64,000 nucleotides of DNA, from the NCBI GenBank assembly GCA_033807695.1, contig CM066300.1:2480001-2544000 (forward strand), given 5' to 3'. Positions 1 to 10,322 of the stretch are shown here, in pieces (positions within the stretch are counted from its first letter, which is position 1; every line of letters starts with the position of its first letter). This DNA comes from Daedaleopsis sinensis. Taxonomy: Eukaryota; Basidiomycota; Agaricomycetes; Polyporales; Polyporaceae. The translations under genes were made by a program, and so were the position numbers. The notes beneath the pieces were generated by a model. The model was given only the letters and a program-made list of their open reading frames with translations. It was not told where the DNA came from and ran no database searches.

Positions 1-1446
1 TGAGCTTCGGTGGCTGCAGGATCCTCATCAGAGTCGTCACCACCGGCAACTTGTAGAGGTGCTTGGCCGGGGATACGCTAGACGGCGGTCATCGCTCATT
101 GTAACGGCCGTACAGGTTGTGTACAGCATACGTACCTTCAGCGCAAACTTGCACACCTTGAAGCCATGTGCGTTCAAGCCTTTCTCCATCCAAGCCTATC
201 GACACAGGTCAGTAGCGCGACCTAACACAACGCCAACCCTCACCTTCTCAACGGTGTAAAGGCCGTCATACCTATACCCTTCCTCAGGTGCATACGGTGA
301 GTCGAGCTTGAAACCGCGTATGACGCGAACGGGTTTCTTCGTCTCCGAAGACCTCTGTCGTATCCTATGATGAAGCAAAGGCTCAAAACACACTTAGAAA
401 TGACGCACAAGTAATGCCGCGTTCAAGCTCGTTTGGAAACTCTGATCAGCGCTTTGAGGTGCAGTGCGTAACTAGCTCGAGGACGTCAGCGGAAGACTAG
501 AGTAGCAGTACAGGAGGCAAGTAACAAACGTTCTTGGGGTTACTCTTCGTTCCATGCAGATCCCGACCCCCTGCCACGGCTTTTCAGCAAGTAGAATACG
601 TCAACAATGTATGTCTACACACCTGAACCAGTAAAGGTGCTTAATGCTCATCAGCCAGCAGTCTTAAACAATCTCGAGCCTACAACCTGAAATCACTCAC
701 AATGCGTCTCCCAAATCGACATCGTCCTCATAACCACCAGAGAGCGCAACTGAATAGGCACCCTCTGGACCCGATGAAATCCCGGCCACCCAAGGTCTGG
801 TGGACAATGGTTAACATTGTCTTTGAGTACACGTACACGTATGCAGACCACTCACGCGTGTATTGCATCCTGGCTGCAGGCCGCTCTGTACAATCCTTGA
901 GCTGAGGTCACGTCATATATGGTGTTGACAATGAGACGTACCGAGTTTCCCACCATGAGCCAACAGGAACGCCAGGGATCGCGCCGTACGTCTTCCTAAC
1001 CACCCAAATGTTCACATCGAAACCGGGATCCATCAAGCTGATACTCACGGGTCGTGCTTTCTGATTGAAGTGTTGCGGGGCTCTCCTTGTATGCTTGCGC
1101 GCGCACTCACGATACGCGGGAGAGATCGAGCGGCAGCCGCTGCGCTGGCACCGTTGTCGTTGTAGTCGTGAGCCTTGCCTTTGTTTCTCGAGCTCCTGCG
1201 CAGAGCCGAGACATTCCCGGAGTCATCCTCTACTTTCTGGACTTTATTCGGACGTTCCCGATCATCGTCTGCAGTATCGGAGACAGCGTCAACTTGTGGA
1301 ACGACGCGTTTCTTGGTCTTGTTGGGCTTGCGCTTTGTGGCAACCTGCTTCTGCTTCTGAACCAGAGGATTTGAGATGCCCATTGCCAGGAGCATAGCCC
1401 TATTCCTGGCAATATTTTCTAGACGATCCTGTTCGAATTTCGACAT
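1..1446 (-). CDS. SRA/YDG-domain protein (partial, runs off the left edge)
   Basis: A multi-exon gene read on the minus strand, with its C-terminal end beyond base 1. The start chosen is the Met at 1446, giving MSKFEQDRLENIARNRAMLL; an in-frame Met at 1500 is also possible. The first exon has a basic, Ser/Arg-rich linker. The spliced exons then give the SRA (SET and RING associated) fold pieces in order: KTYGAIPGVPVGSWWETR (about 980-920), VAGISSGPEGAYSVALSGG followed by YEDDVDLGD (about 770-710), GGRDLHGTKSNPKN (about 575-530), RYDGLYTVEKV (about 290-260) and GFKVCKFALK (about 180-140). SRA domains bind hemimethylated or hydroxymethylated CpG DNA, so a nuclear role in reading DNA methylation is likely. 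No RING finger is visible in the part present. The family call is strong; its partner enzymes are not seen here. Confidence 0.85.
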
Positions 1447-1723
1447 CGTTTGACGAGTGGGGAAAGAAGTCAAGATTCTGCGACGCGACTTGACGCCCAT
1501 CGGTAATATAGAGGGAAACCTGAAGAAGAGGCACGTGATCGCGTTCTATCGCGTAGTAGGATAGTTACCGGTATCAACAACGTAGTACTACTTATGAGGG
1601 CTACCGACGTGAAAATCGAACGCAGAGCGGAAGGCATGTCTACTCCTGTTAAGTCATAACGGAAACTGAATAACTATTCGCATTGATACATTGACTGCAT
1701 TGTGTTACATCATTATGGTAGCG

Positions 1724-3817
1724 CTAGTACGACGGTGTGAACTCCTGGAATCCTAGAAAGTTGTTGGAGATACTCGGCGGCGAGAACGGCCTGGCGTTGA
1801 CACCTTCGTAAGTGGGAATGCGGAATGGATTGTTCTCGAACGGACTCGCGAGGGGGGACAATTGTTGATCGAACAGCATGGGCATAGGCGGTAGCGGACT
1901 AGCAGATCCTCCGCTGGGGCTTCCAACGATCGACGGGTCTCTGCTGCCCCTCTCGTCGGGTCGATCGTGCATATTTTCTGAGAGAAGATGATGAACACTT
2001 CGCAGCGATTCACGCGCATGGTACCACTCACTGCCCACAAACTTGCACTTGCCCTGCTTCCGGAAGACGCACTTGGAACCTCTCGGGCAGTAATGGTTCA
2101 TGATGCAGTGTTCTCCCAGGGGACACTTGTTCCCTGTCCGATCACGATGAGCCTGATGTCACACGCGGACAGATTGAACCGTAGTCAAGTACCGTTGTTG
2201 AGGGCAGGACATGGCCATTTCTTCGCGTTGACGCGAAGTTCCGCGACTTGATCTGGTGTCAAAGGATAGTTGTGCTCATACTTGCAATGATCTCCATTAT
2301 TGCAGCGCGCCAGGTAGAAGAAATTGCAGGGAGGGGGTTTCTCTGTCGTACAAAGACATTCAATTTCTGTCACTGTTCTTCTCCAGATCCCGGGCCTAAC
2401 TCACGTTTATGAAGAGGCTGTGATACAACGACCAAACCATGTTAACTCGCAGCAGAACGATACACAAACGACTGGCACGCACTTGTTCAGGGTCAAGAGG
2501 GCGAACTTTGCGAACGGGCGTTGGAAGATTTGCGACTATGCTGCTAGGAGTACCGGGTTTGGAGTATCGCGCTTTGTCGGTATCTTGCATTTGGAGCTGC
2601 GCTTGTTTGGGCGGTTTAGGAGATTTCGTAGGCGGCGTTGCCGCAGCACTGACTACTGCTGCGGCAACTTTCTGCTTGCCGTTGGTATGGAGTTTCTTCT
2701 GAATGAAAACACCCTCGACCTCAAGTTGAGGAAGGTTGAGGTTGTTAATCTCATGCGCGAGATCTTTGTATCCCTTGAGCAAAACGACCTTATCCAGAAG
2801 GCCTTCATTCTGCAACAAGTTGAGCGTAGAGGTATATCCGTTGTCGTGTGCGCCTGCGACAACAATGAGCTTCCGAACCGGTTTGAGATTGTCGTGTCTA
2901 CATACCACCGAAGAACACCTTCGTGGTCTGGGGGAATCGTGTAAAGACACGGAGATACTCTAGAGAGATGCGTGACGTCTGGTGGGAACAAACGTTTGAG
3001 GAGACTAACATACCTTTGATCTTCGAGTCCGCCGCCTCCTTCCCGTTACCAACATCGACAATTGAGAACAGGGGTGAAGCTTGGTTGAATCCGAGAACGA
3101 AAGCTTCAAACTCCTCAGACGTGCATATGTGATTGCTCAACAATGTGTCTAGGAGACCGTTCTTGTTGCAGTAGATAGTCAGCCAGAGCTGCCCGCGTCC
3201 AGGTACAGAAGCTTCGGTGGGGTCGATTGAAGTGAGATAGTCGGTGAGGCCCTTGGTGAGGAGCATCGCGGCTTGACGCCCTCCGAAATGACCTTGCTTG
3301 ATCAGGTCCGACGAGAAGATATTGCCATCGCCATCAATAAGACATATGATGAGAGGGTTGTCTTCCTACAAGGCAGTGTTTGGGTGGAGTGGAAGATTAA
3401 GGAGAAGAGGGATGTCGGTGCCGGAAGAACAAAGAACGTACTTGAACATACACACCTTCAACGCTCCAATACTTCGCTCCAGCCTAAGCACTGTTTTGTT
3501 GAGGACCTTCCTATCACCGTCCGCGGTCTTAAAAGCATCCTTCCAGACGGACAACTCGCGCTCGAGCTCCTCGACCCGTGCCTCTAGATGCGTGTTTTTC
3601 GTGTAGGTCTTCTCGAAAAGGGCTGCAGGAATCCAAAATAGCATGTGCGGTCAGGTACACAACGTCCTTTACGTCAAAGAGAGAAGTTTTCTACCTGTTT
3701 GATCTTCGAGAAGACGTTTCCTGCGGGAACCCAGTCAGTACTCGGTATGAACGCATAGAAGGAGCTGACATACCAGACTGCGAAGTCCGAAACGGTCGTT
3801 ATGTCATCATTATCCAT
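1724..3817 (-). CDS. CCCH zinc-finger protein with DUF7923-like domain
   Basis: A multi-exon minus-strand gene. It starts at the Met at 3817 (MDNDDITTVSDFAVW); two short introns lead into a coiled coil rich in Glu, Leu and Arg (about 3590-3470). A globular domain follows with the motif ICLIDGDGNIFSSDL (about 3350-3300), QGHFGGRQAA, and later KLIVVAGAHDNGY (about 2880-2840). This is the arrangement of fungal proteins with a DUF7923-type domain, and the Asp-rich first motif resembles NYN/PIN-type nuclease folds. After a Pro/Lys-rich linker come C-terminal Cys/His fingers: CNFFYLARCNNGDHCKYEH (about 2320-2265) and the later KCPLGENCIMNHYC (about 2125-2085) with CVFRKQGKCKF. The protein ends at 1724. 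An RNA-binding role is expected for the fingers; nuclease activity is only inference from fold resemblance. Confidence 0.82.
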
Positions 3818-4195
3818 AGCCTTGCGTGAGGCCACTTAAGCAGTCTGTGTGTAGTCTGTGTAGTTGTGGAGGAATTGCATGAAGAGCGAGAGGCGAGTGA
3901 AGCTTAAGTAGGAGGAGCTGCGGCCGCGCTCGACCACAATAGGATCGGGTAGTGGATCTTGGCGCCCATATACAGCAGCACTGCCGCAGAACAAGGCATT
4001 TACAGCCGATGGATCATACCAGGATCGTACTAACCAACTCGGTCACTCAAGGAGGTATTCACTGATGCACTCCTGCCAACAGTACAAGAGCGTGGAAATA
4101 CATATCAAGGAATGCCCAAGACGAAGTACATTACAGAAATTCCCTTTGTGAGGCACATCATTCGAGTCATCGTATCCATGACACCAACCTGCCTG
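3818..4195. other. Intergenic, nothing recognised
   Basis: About 380 bases between the start of the zinc-finger gene and the stop of the next minus-strand gene. It should hold the zinc-finger gene promoter and the 3' end of the upstream neighbour. I see no reading frame with family features and no clear TATA box. Confidence 0.5.
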
Positions 4196-5602
4196 TTATA
4201 CCCTGTCCACCACAAGCTGTGCTGTCCGTAAGAACACTTCTCTGGCATCGCTAACCCCTAGGGAGCTTAGGCCAGTGGTCGACCTCTGCATCCGATTCCT
4301 TCTCCACATCTTCCAGACACCCTCCAGCGCGACTTGGAGGTCCGCGACCTCTGCATCGCCCTCCGCCTGAGGAAGACCGTCCAGGGAAGGAAGCGGTACC
4401 TCTTGTGACAGCGGCTCGCTCGCTGATGTCTGATTGGGCACCGCCAGGATATCTGTTCCTTGCAGACCTAGTGCAGGCGAGGAGGACAGGTCCGAGTCAT
4501 CGCTTCCGCCGACAGTGGGAGAACTCAGTTCCTCCTCCACGTCAAATGACCCGTCAGGCGCAGGACTCTCGGCCTGACTCTCACGAGGAGAGATCGTGGA
4601 GAGGAGCCGCGCCAATGCTGTGGGAGACGCAGGGTCCCATCTCGAATTGCTTCTCGGTCGAGGAAAGATCGACGGTGGGATGGGAAGCGGTTCTGCGTAT
4701 GTATCCTCCGATGGCACGCGCACGGGGACAGGGAGAGGAACAGGCGAGTCCATGATGTCGTTGCTGCCCGACTGTACTTGGGGAAGTGTTTTGCGGCGAC
4801 CCTGGGGTATAGGTGAGGGTATGGTAGAATCCGCCGTTCCTGTAACGTATTCCGTGAGAACTACCGCTGACGGTCAAAAGGTTCGCAGTTACAAGAACCA
4901 ATAGCAGGAGCTGCATCAATAAAAACAGCACTCACCCTGTACAGACGCGTACCGGGCCCAATAAGCATCCTCCGTCGAGGCAGCATCTTTGGCGGAGGCA
5001 GGAGCCCCATCCCCATAGAGGCTGTCTCCGATGTCCGTCGAACCATACGCGTTCCAGTAGTCGTCATCGTCGCTGTCGTCCTGCAAATCGTTCGCTTCGA
5101 AGCTCCTAGTCCACGATGGTGCAGAGATGGTGTGGACGGTAACGGGGTTGGGAGCAGGCGGAGGTATAAGGACGTCCTCGAGATTGGGCCGTGTACCGGG
5201 TGGAAAGGGCATTAGGTCTGCGTTGTGATACTTCCATTCACCGGACTGGTCCCACTGTAGGATGAATCTTGGGCCACTACCAGTGCCGCAGGAGAGGTCG
5301 GCGTGCGCGAAGAAATCTTCACCATCGAAAGAATACTGAACCGGGTAGGCGGTAGGTAGATCATCGTCAACAGGCCGAGGACGGGCTTCGAGCAGCTCAA
5401 TGACCTCCGCCTTCTTTTCCGGGGAAGAAGGCCAGCACAGATACTCGTCAGGATCTTCCGGGGTAAGGTGAAGAAAGTGATGGCGCTGTAAGAGAGGTTT
5501 TGATAGAAGATGTGGTGGTATGGGCTGCGTCAGCTGCGAGGGGGGCGAGACATACTGGAGAAGAACGTGCAGTGCGTTGGGTGAGAGAGGTGTAGGGGTC
5601 AT
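4196..5602 (-). CDS. Conserved fungal protein of unknown function
   Basis: Two exons (5602-4936 and 4839-4196) joined by a phase-1 intron with a GTGAGT donor give a 436-residue protein. The Met at 5602 (MTPTPLSPNALHVLLQYV) was chosen because earlier in-frame residues are low complexity. The N-terminal third looks folded (HHFLHLTPEDPDEYLCWP, then VQYSFDGEDFFAHADL). The middle is acidic (DDSDDDDYWNAYG), followed by EDAYWARYASVQGTADSTIP across the splice site. The C-terminal part is Ser/Pro-rich with a final helical stretch. I recognise the general pattern as one found in other basidiomycete proteomes but know no function. It is divergent from the GPI-protein gene at 5876, with 273 bases between the two starts, so they probably share a promoter region. 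Confidence 0.75.
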
Positions 5603-5875
5603 GAGGAGAAGGAGGGGAGAGAGACGTACGGTACAGGTGCAGAAACCTTTAAGTGTGATCTTCAGTCTAGGAAATACCCCGGAATGCGGGGGAGGTCCGT
5701 GACCGTCGTCCGCCAGACGCCGCGGAGGCGGCAATTGCCGTGTCGCCGCTAGATTTGTCTCTCTACCCACGACCACGACCATTACTGTTACAGAGCCTCA
5801 ACGCCGTCGAGCTCGACCTTGTCCTCTGCTACCTCTTCCACTCAGTCGCTTATCCTCACTCGGTCGTCTCACCCG

Positions 5876-6496
5876 ATGCGCTGTGCATACGTTCTCCCTT
5901 GTCTCCTTCTACCGTGCCTTGTGCTCGCTCAGGTGCGTATACCCGCACGAGTCTCCATCTGCGCCTTACTAACTCCGCACTGTCTCCTTCAACAGTCCAC
6001 AAGCAATGGGAACGGAAACGGGAACGCACCATCCACGAGCACTTCTCAGGGTTCCCAGAGTTCGAACAGCAACTCGGGTACCCAGACCCCGACAGGCAAC
6101 TCGACCAATGGCACCCCTAGTCCTTCCATCACCGTCATAACCTCCGTCTTCACAACAACGAGCCTGCGCGATGACCGTATTCTGACCACCGTCACGTCGA
6201 CCAACATCATGACAAGCACCATTCAGCCTCAGACCACTAGTGGTGGACAGTCCGGCAATGGCAGCAGTTCGGGCAATACTACGACCAGCTCCCTTCCTCC
6301 ACCAACGACCGCACCGACAAGCATCGATGGGGGAGGAACAGCTCTCAGTGGTGGTGCACCGAGCCCAGGGGCATCGGCCCCGGGCGGTGTGTATGGTCCC
6401 GACGATAGTTACATCGCCGCGGCGCTTGCTCACAATGCCAATGCCGTGCTTGTTGCGCTCGCTGGCGTCGTGGCTGGCGCCGTGTTGGTGATGTAA
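5876..6496 (+). CDS. GPI-anchored Ser/Thr-rich cell-surface protein
   Basis: Two exons, 5876-5932 and 5996-6496, give 185 residues. Exon 1 encodes exactly a signal peptide (MRCAYVLPCLLLPCLVLAQ) and the intron starts right after its cleavage-like Ala-Gln end. The mature part is almost wholly Ser, Thr, Asn, Gly and Pro, expected to be heavily O-mannosylated. The C-terminus has a small-residue stretch followed by a hydrophobic tail (VLVALAGVVAGAVLVM) with no charged residues after it, the usual GPI attachment signal. An upstream in-frame Met at 5819 would bury the signal peptide, so 5876 is preferred. No catalytic domain is visible; a cell-wall or surface role is inferred. Confidence 0.8.
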   Translation: MRCAYVLPCLLLPCLVLAQVRIPARVSICALLTPHCLLQQSTSNGNGNGNAPSTSTSQGSQSSNSNSGTQTPTGNSTNGTPSPSITVITSVFTTTSLRDDRILTTVTSTNIMTSTIQPQTTSGGQSGNGSSSGNTTTSSLPPPTTAPTSIDGGGTALSGGAPSPGASAPGGVYGPDDSYIAAALAHNANAVLVALAGVVAGAVLVM

Positions 6497-6855
6497 GGTG
6501 CAGGGTGTGTGGGGTTTCTTTGGACTCGGTCGGTTATGTGCATCGTACTCTGGCATTTGCATATCCATGGACGGCTTGTATGACCCTCACGGACATCACT
6601 ACTTTTTTGTATGTGCGTAGTCAGACCGTAGCTGATGTTGCTTCGCGCATTTCATCCCCTTCGTCCGGCGTTCTCTCTTTTGCAATGATACCATACATAC
6701 TTAACTACTCATAGACAGTTAATGAGCTCGATAGGTTTTCGATCTCGATCCGGGAATGACATACAGGACTACCGGCAAGTCCGCCTAGCACCAGCTTGGA
6801 AATATATTTGAAGCTCTCAAGGACGTCCGTGAGAGTCGGGAACGGTCTTTAATCG
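6497..6855. other. Intergenic, nothing recognised
   Basis: About 360 bases between two plus-strand genes. It should carry the 3' end of the GPI-protein gene and the MYG1 promoter. No protein or RNA gene is visible. Confidence 0.5.
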
Positions 6856-8322
6856 ATGAACTTCAGACCATCTATCCAACTGTATCGCACTCTCCACGCT
6901 CGCTCTCCCATCTTTACCACTCCTCAAGCGAAAGGATACACCTCCCGCTTTCTTTCACGCAGACTCATGTCCACTGAGGATCACCCCGCCAAGAAACTGA
7001 AGATGGACGCGACCAAAGTTCGTGAGCCAAATGTACCACCGCTCCTACTCCACCTATAACTTCAGCGTAGGTGATCGGTACTCACAACGGCACTTTCCAT
7101 TGCGACGAAGCACTCGCGGTCTACTTACTCAAGAGGACCACTCCGTACGCACATGCTGGTGCGCTTCCGGAACTCACGACACCGGCATAAAGATTCTGCT
7201 AATGGCATTTGGTAGATCTCAAGCGAACCAGGGATCCAGCTATTCTGAACACATGCGACATCGTTGTGGACGTCGGAGCGATCTATGACGAGACCACTCA
7301 ACGGTTCGACCATCACCAGAAAGGCTTCACGGAGGTTTTTGGACATGGCTTCAACACCAAGCTATCATCTGCGGGTCTGGTCTACAAGTGAGTATTTCCT
7401 ACATCGTTCGTGTTCCAAACCCGTACCAATCTCCTGCCCCATATCTCAGACACTTCGGCAAGGAGATCATTGCCAACCGTCTTCAAGTCCGTCAGGATGA
7501 CCCTAAGGTTGAAATCCTTTGGCTCAAGATGTACCGGGACTTCATCGAGGCTATCGATGCCATCGACAACGGGATCAACCAGTACCCTACGGACCTGCAG
7601 CCCAAGTACAGGAACAGGACAGACGTATCTTCCCGTGTTGGGCATCTCAACCCTGCATGGAACGAACCTGCTGATGCCCAAACTGTAGACGTGAGTGTCT
7701 TTTTCCTTGCATTGTTCATCCAGCTCAGTAGCTCGTGAATAGGCCAAGTTCCTCCAAGCGTCCGCGCTCGTCGGGGGAGAGTTCCTCGGTAGGCTTGACT
7801 ACTACGCAAACGCCTGGCTCCCTGCCCGCGATCTGGTAGTCGAGGCCCTCGAGAAACGCAAGCAGATTGACGAGAATGGCCGCATCATCTTGTTTGAGCA
7901 GTTCGCTCCATGGAAGGTCGGTTTGACGTCTTTCGCTCGTGTCTACCCGTGGGGCTCACAAGTCCCTCCAGGAGCATCTTTTCGAACTCGAGGCTGCCCT
8001 TGGAATCCCTGAAGCCGAGAAGCCGTTTTATGTCCTCTACCCGGATGAAACGGGTGGCAACTGGCGCATCCAAGCTGTGCCCATTGCTCCTGAGAGCTTT
8101 GACAGCAGGAAGGCTCTACCAGAGCAGTGGCGCGGTGTCCGCGACGAAGAGCTATCCAAGCTCTCTGGCATTGAAGGTTGCATCTTCGTGCACGCGAGCG
8201 GTTTCATTGGCGGTATGCTATTCTGTGTACTTCACCTTGAGCCCAACGCTGATCACTTGTTGGTAGGCAATAAGACCAAGGACGGCGTTCTGCGCCTCGC
8301 GAATCTCGCTCTCGATATGTGA
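6856..8322 (+). CDS. MYG1: MYG1-family 3'-5' RNA exonuclease / metal-dependent hydrolase
   Basis: Seven exons (6856-7017, 7071-7158, 7216-7387, 7450-7690, 7743-7916, 7972-8212, 8267-8322) join in frame to 377 residues, the usual length of the family. Family motifs are clear: IGTHNGTFHCDEALAVYLL near the N-terminus, KRTRDPAILNTCDIVVDVGA, the DHH metal-binding motif in RFDHHQKGF, LSSAGLVYKHFG, and near the end GCIFVHASGFIGGNKTKDG. MYG1 proteins are conserved in eukaryotes and process RNA in nucleus and mitochondria. The N-terminus is basic and hydroxylated like a mitochondrial targeting signal (RPSIQLYRTLHARSP), and a second in-frame Met at 6967 precedes a basic patch, PAKKLKMD. That suggests two protein forms. 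Introns are about 50-60 bases with GT-AG ends. Confidence 0.95.
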
Positions 8323-8638
8323 AATGAGCGGCTGCTTGAAGGAAATGAGTTGTTTCGTCAACTGGTTCATACCAGTTCTAGCTCGCGTGAGCTAGCTATA
8401 AGACTAGTCTTCGTCCTCCAGTAGCCGTTCGTGCTACTCGAAGTGCCAACGCTGCACTTTTCGTCCAAATGTTGGGACGATCACTGCCCGGCGTCGATGA
8501 CGCAATCACGCGTAGTACCGGGCCGGATTTGCTATGTACCCGGTCGTTGCGGGGAAGGAGGTCTCCAGGAGGTCACAGTAGTGTACACTCGGTACATACG
8601 TCTTACGCTCTACTACCACTAGCGGTCCTGTCTTCGCC
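8323..8638. other. Intergenic, nothing recognised
   Basis: About 315 bases between two genes on the same strand. I see only short overlapping frames and no family signal; it should hold the promoter of the SurE gene. Confidence 0.5.
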
Positions 8639-10089
8639 ATGTCTTCTTTCCCAACCAAACCTAGAGTGTTATTGACTGCAAGTATCTTTGCCCTCTTGCG
8701 ACCGGAACAAGTGACTAAGTTTGGCGAGTGAAGAACGACGATGGTCCGCCTGGCCACGAGTCCCCATACATCTACGGCTTGTACAAGCATCTTACACGAG
8801 ACTTGGGTGTGTGTGACTACTCTTTTAGCTCCCGGTCGTCTGTTAAGCTCGTGCTGCGAATACTAGGCTGGGATGTTAAGGTGGTCATACCCAGTTCGCA
8901 AAAGTCTTGGATAGGTCAGTACCGTCGTGTTCCCCTTGCAATGCGCGCACGACGCAGATCACGGCGTAGGAAAGGCATACCACATCAAAGAGATCGTCAA
9001 TGGGAGATACTACTACCCCAGAGAACCAGGTATGTCCTGTGGTCAAGATGTTCGTATGACTTCGTGAACTTGCTCATCGCCGTATTTAGATGGTCTTGGA
9101 GACACGTCTGAGAAGTCACGACAATTGAAGGCAGGAGAAGTCGGGGAATGGGTCCTTCTCGATGGAGTGAGTCTATGAATATTTTAGACTGTCAGAGGAG
9201 TCTCCGTTAATTGGACACACGATGCCAGACCCCAGCTACATGCGCCAATATCGGACTACATAACCTGCACCACGGAGAGATTGATCTTCTGGTAAGCAAG
9301 GATGTCAGTATCGCAATGCCGTGTTCTCTTCGAACTGAACATACCCCAGATATCTGGCCCGAACCTCGGTCGCAACAGCTCCGGTTAGCTATGTCGCCTG
9401 TACGAGCCTGCAGACCAGACCATTCACCGCACTCCCTAGCTGCATTCGCCCTCTCGTCCGGAACCATCGGCGCCGCCCTCTCCTCCGCCCTCTCGAGAGT
9501 GCGCTCCATCGCCCTGTCCTACGGCACCGTCGTCCACCCAACGCCCACGACCTTCCACGAGCCCGCGCACCAACTCGGGGCGCGCATCATCGGCCACCTC
9601 TGGGAGAACTGGGGCCTGGACGACGGCGGCCTACGGCAGGGCGAGGTCGACCTCTACAACATCAACATCCCGATGATCGACGGCCTCCTGCGCGAGCCGG
9701 GCCTCCCGGTCTGCTGGACACGCATCTGGCGCAACTCGTACGGCCGCCTGTTCAAGGCGCACGAGCAGCACGACCCTGCCCGCACGCAGACGATCTCTGC
9801 TGCGGGCCCGGACTCCCCGGGCGAGGATCCGCGGGGCACACAGGCCGGCACCTTGGACGCGGATGCGGCCCAGGAAGATGTGGGCGGACTCGTCTTCAAG
9901 TTTGGGCCGGACATGACGGAGCTCATCAATCCGGCGGCCTCCAGCGTGCCTATTGGCACTGACGGCTGGGCGATACGGAAGGGCTGGGTCAGCGTCACGC
10001 CCATGCGTGCGACCTTCGCTGAGCCAGTGGACTGGAATGTGGAGAGCGAGGAGGATATGGCCTCGAGGGTGTGGAAGATGAAGCTGTAG
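8639..10089 (+). CDS. SurE-like 5'/3'-nucleotidase or acid phosphatase
   Basis: Eight exons (8639-8677, 8734-8806, 8867-8914, 8970-9029, 9090-9166, 9229-9291, 9350-9383, 9440-10089) join in frame to 347 residues. The SurE fold is shown by the N-terminal metal-binding motif LLTNDDGPPGHESPY, by VVIPSSQKSWIGKAYHI, by TPATCANIGL and by ISGPNLGRNSS, the conserved glycine/asparagine loop. AFALSSGTIGAALSSA follows, then FHEPAHQLGARIIGHLWENW. SurE proteins are metal-dependent phosphatases on nucleotides and other phosphate esters; fungal members often add a longer C-terminal part, as here. To obtain LLT-NDDG without extra residues the first intron must be of the rare GC-AG type. The substrate is not predictable from sequence. 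Confidence 0.9.
8678..8733 (+). other. Probable GC-AG intron inside the SurE active-site motif
   Basis: The intron starts with GCAAGT, the consensus of rare GC-AG introns, and ends in GAAG before AACGACGATGG. Splicing joins ACT to AAC and restores the unbroken LLTNDDG motif. A competing GT-AG intron (8682-8728) also keeps the frame but would insert three residues (Ala-Met-Lys) inside the motif. Confidence 0.65.
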
Positions 10090-10322
10090 AATTACCTGCA
10101 GTCAACGCGTCACGCGTCATCTGTTCAGTAGCTAACTAGATGAACCTGGTTCGTCTCAACCGGCCAGCATCAAAGTTGTACAATGTTGTCTATTCATGCA
10201 ATGTCCGTCGTGATACTAACGTGATTATTTCATGTACCGCTACGGCGTACGCAGAGGTAGGTATTCGTCAAGGGAAATCCTGATCCACGGAGCTTGTGTG
10301 GGGTCATTGCAAGGCATCCGCC

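Noticed and set aside
5969..6568. A 199-codon minus-strand frame over the GPI-protein gene
   Set aside because: Complement of a Ser/Thr/Asn-rich repeat-like exon; the plus strand has a signal peptide and GPI tail.
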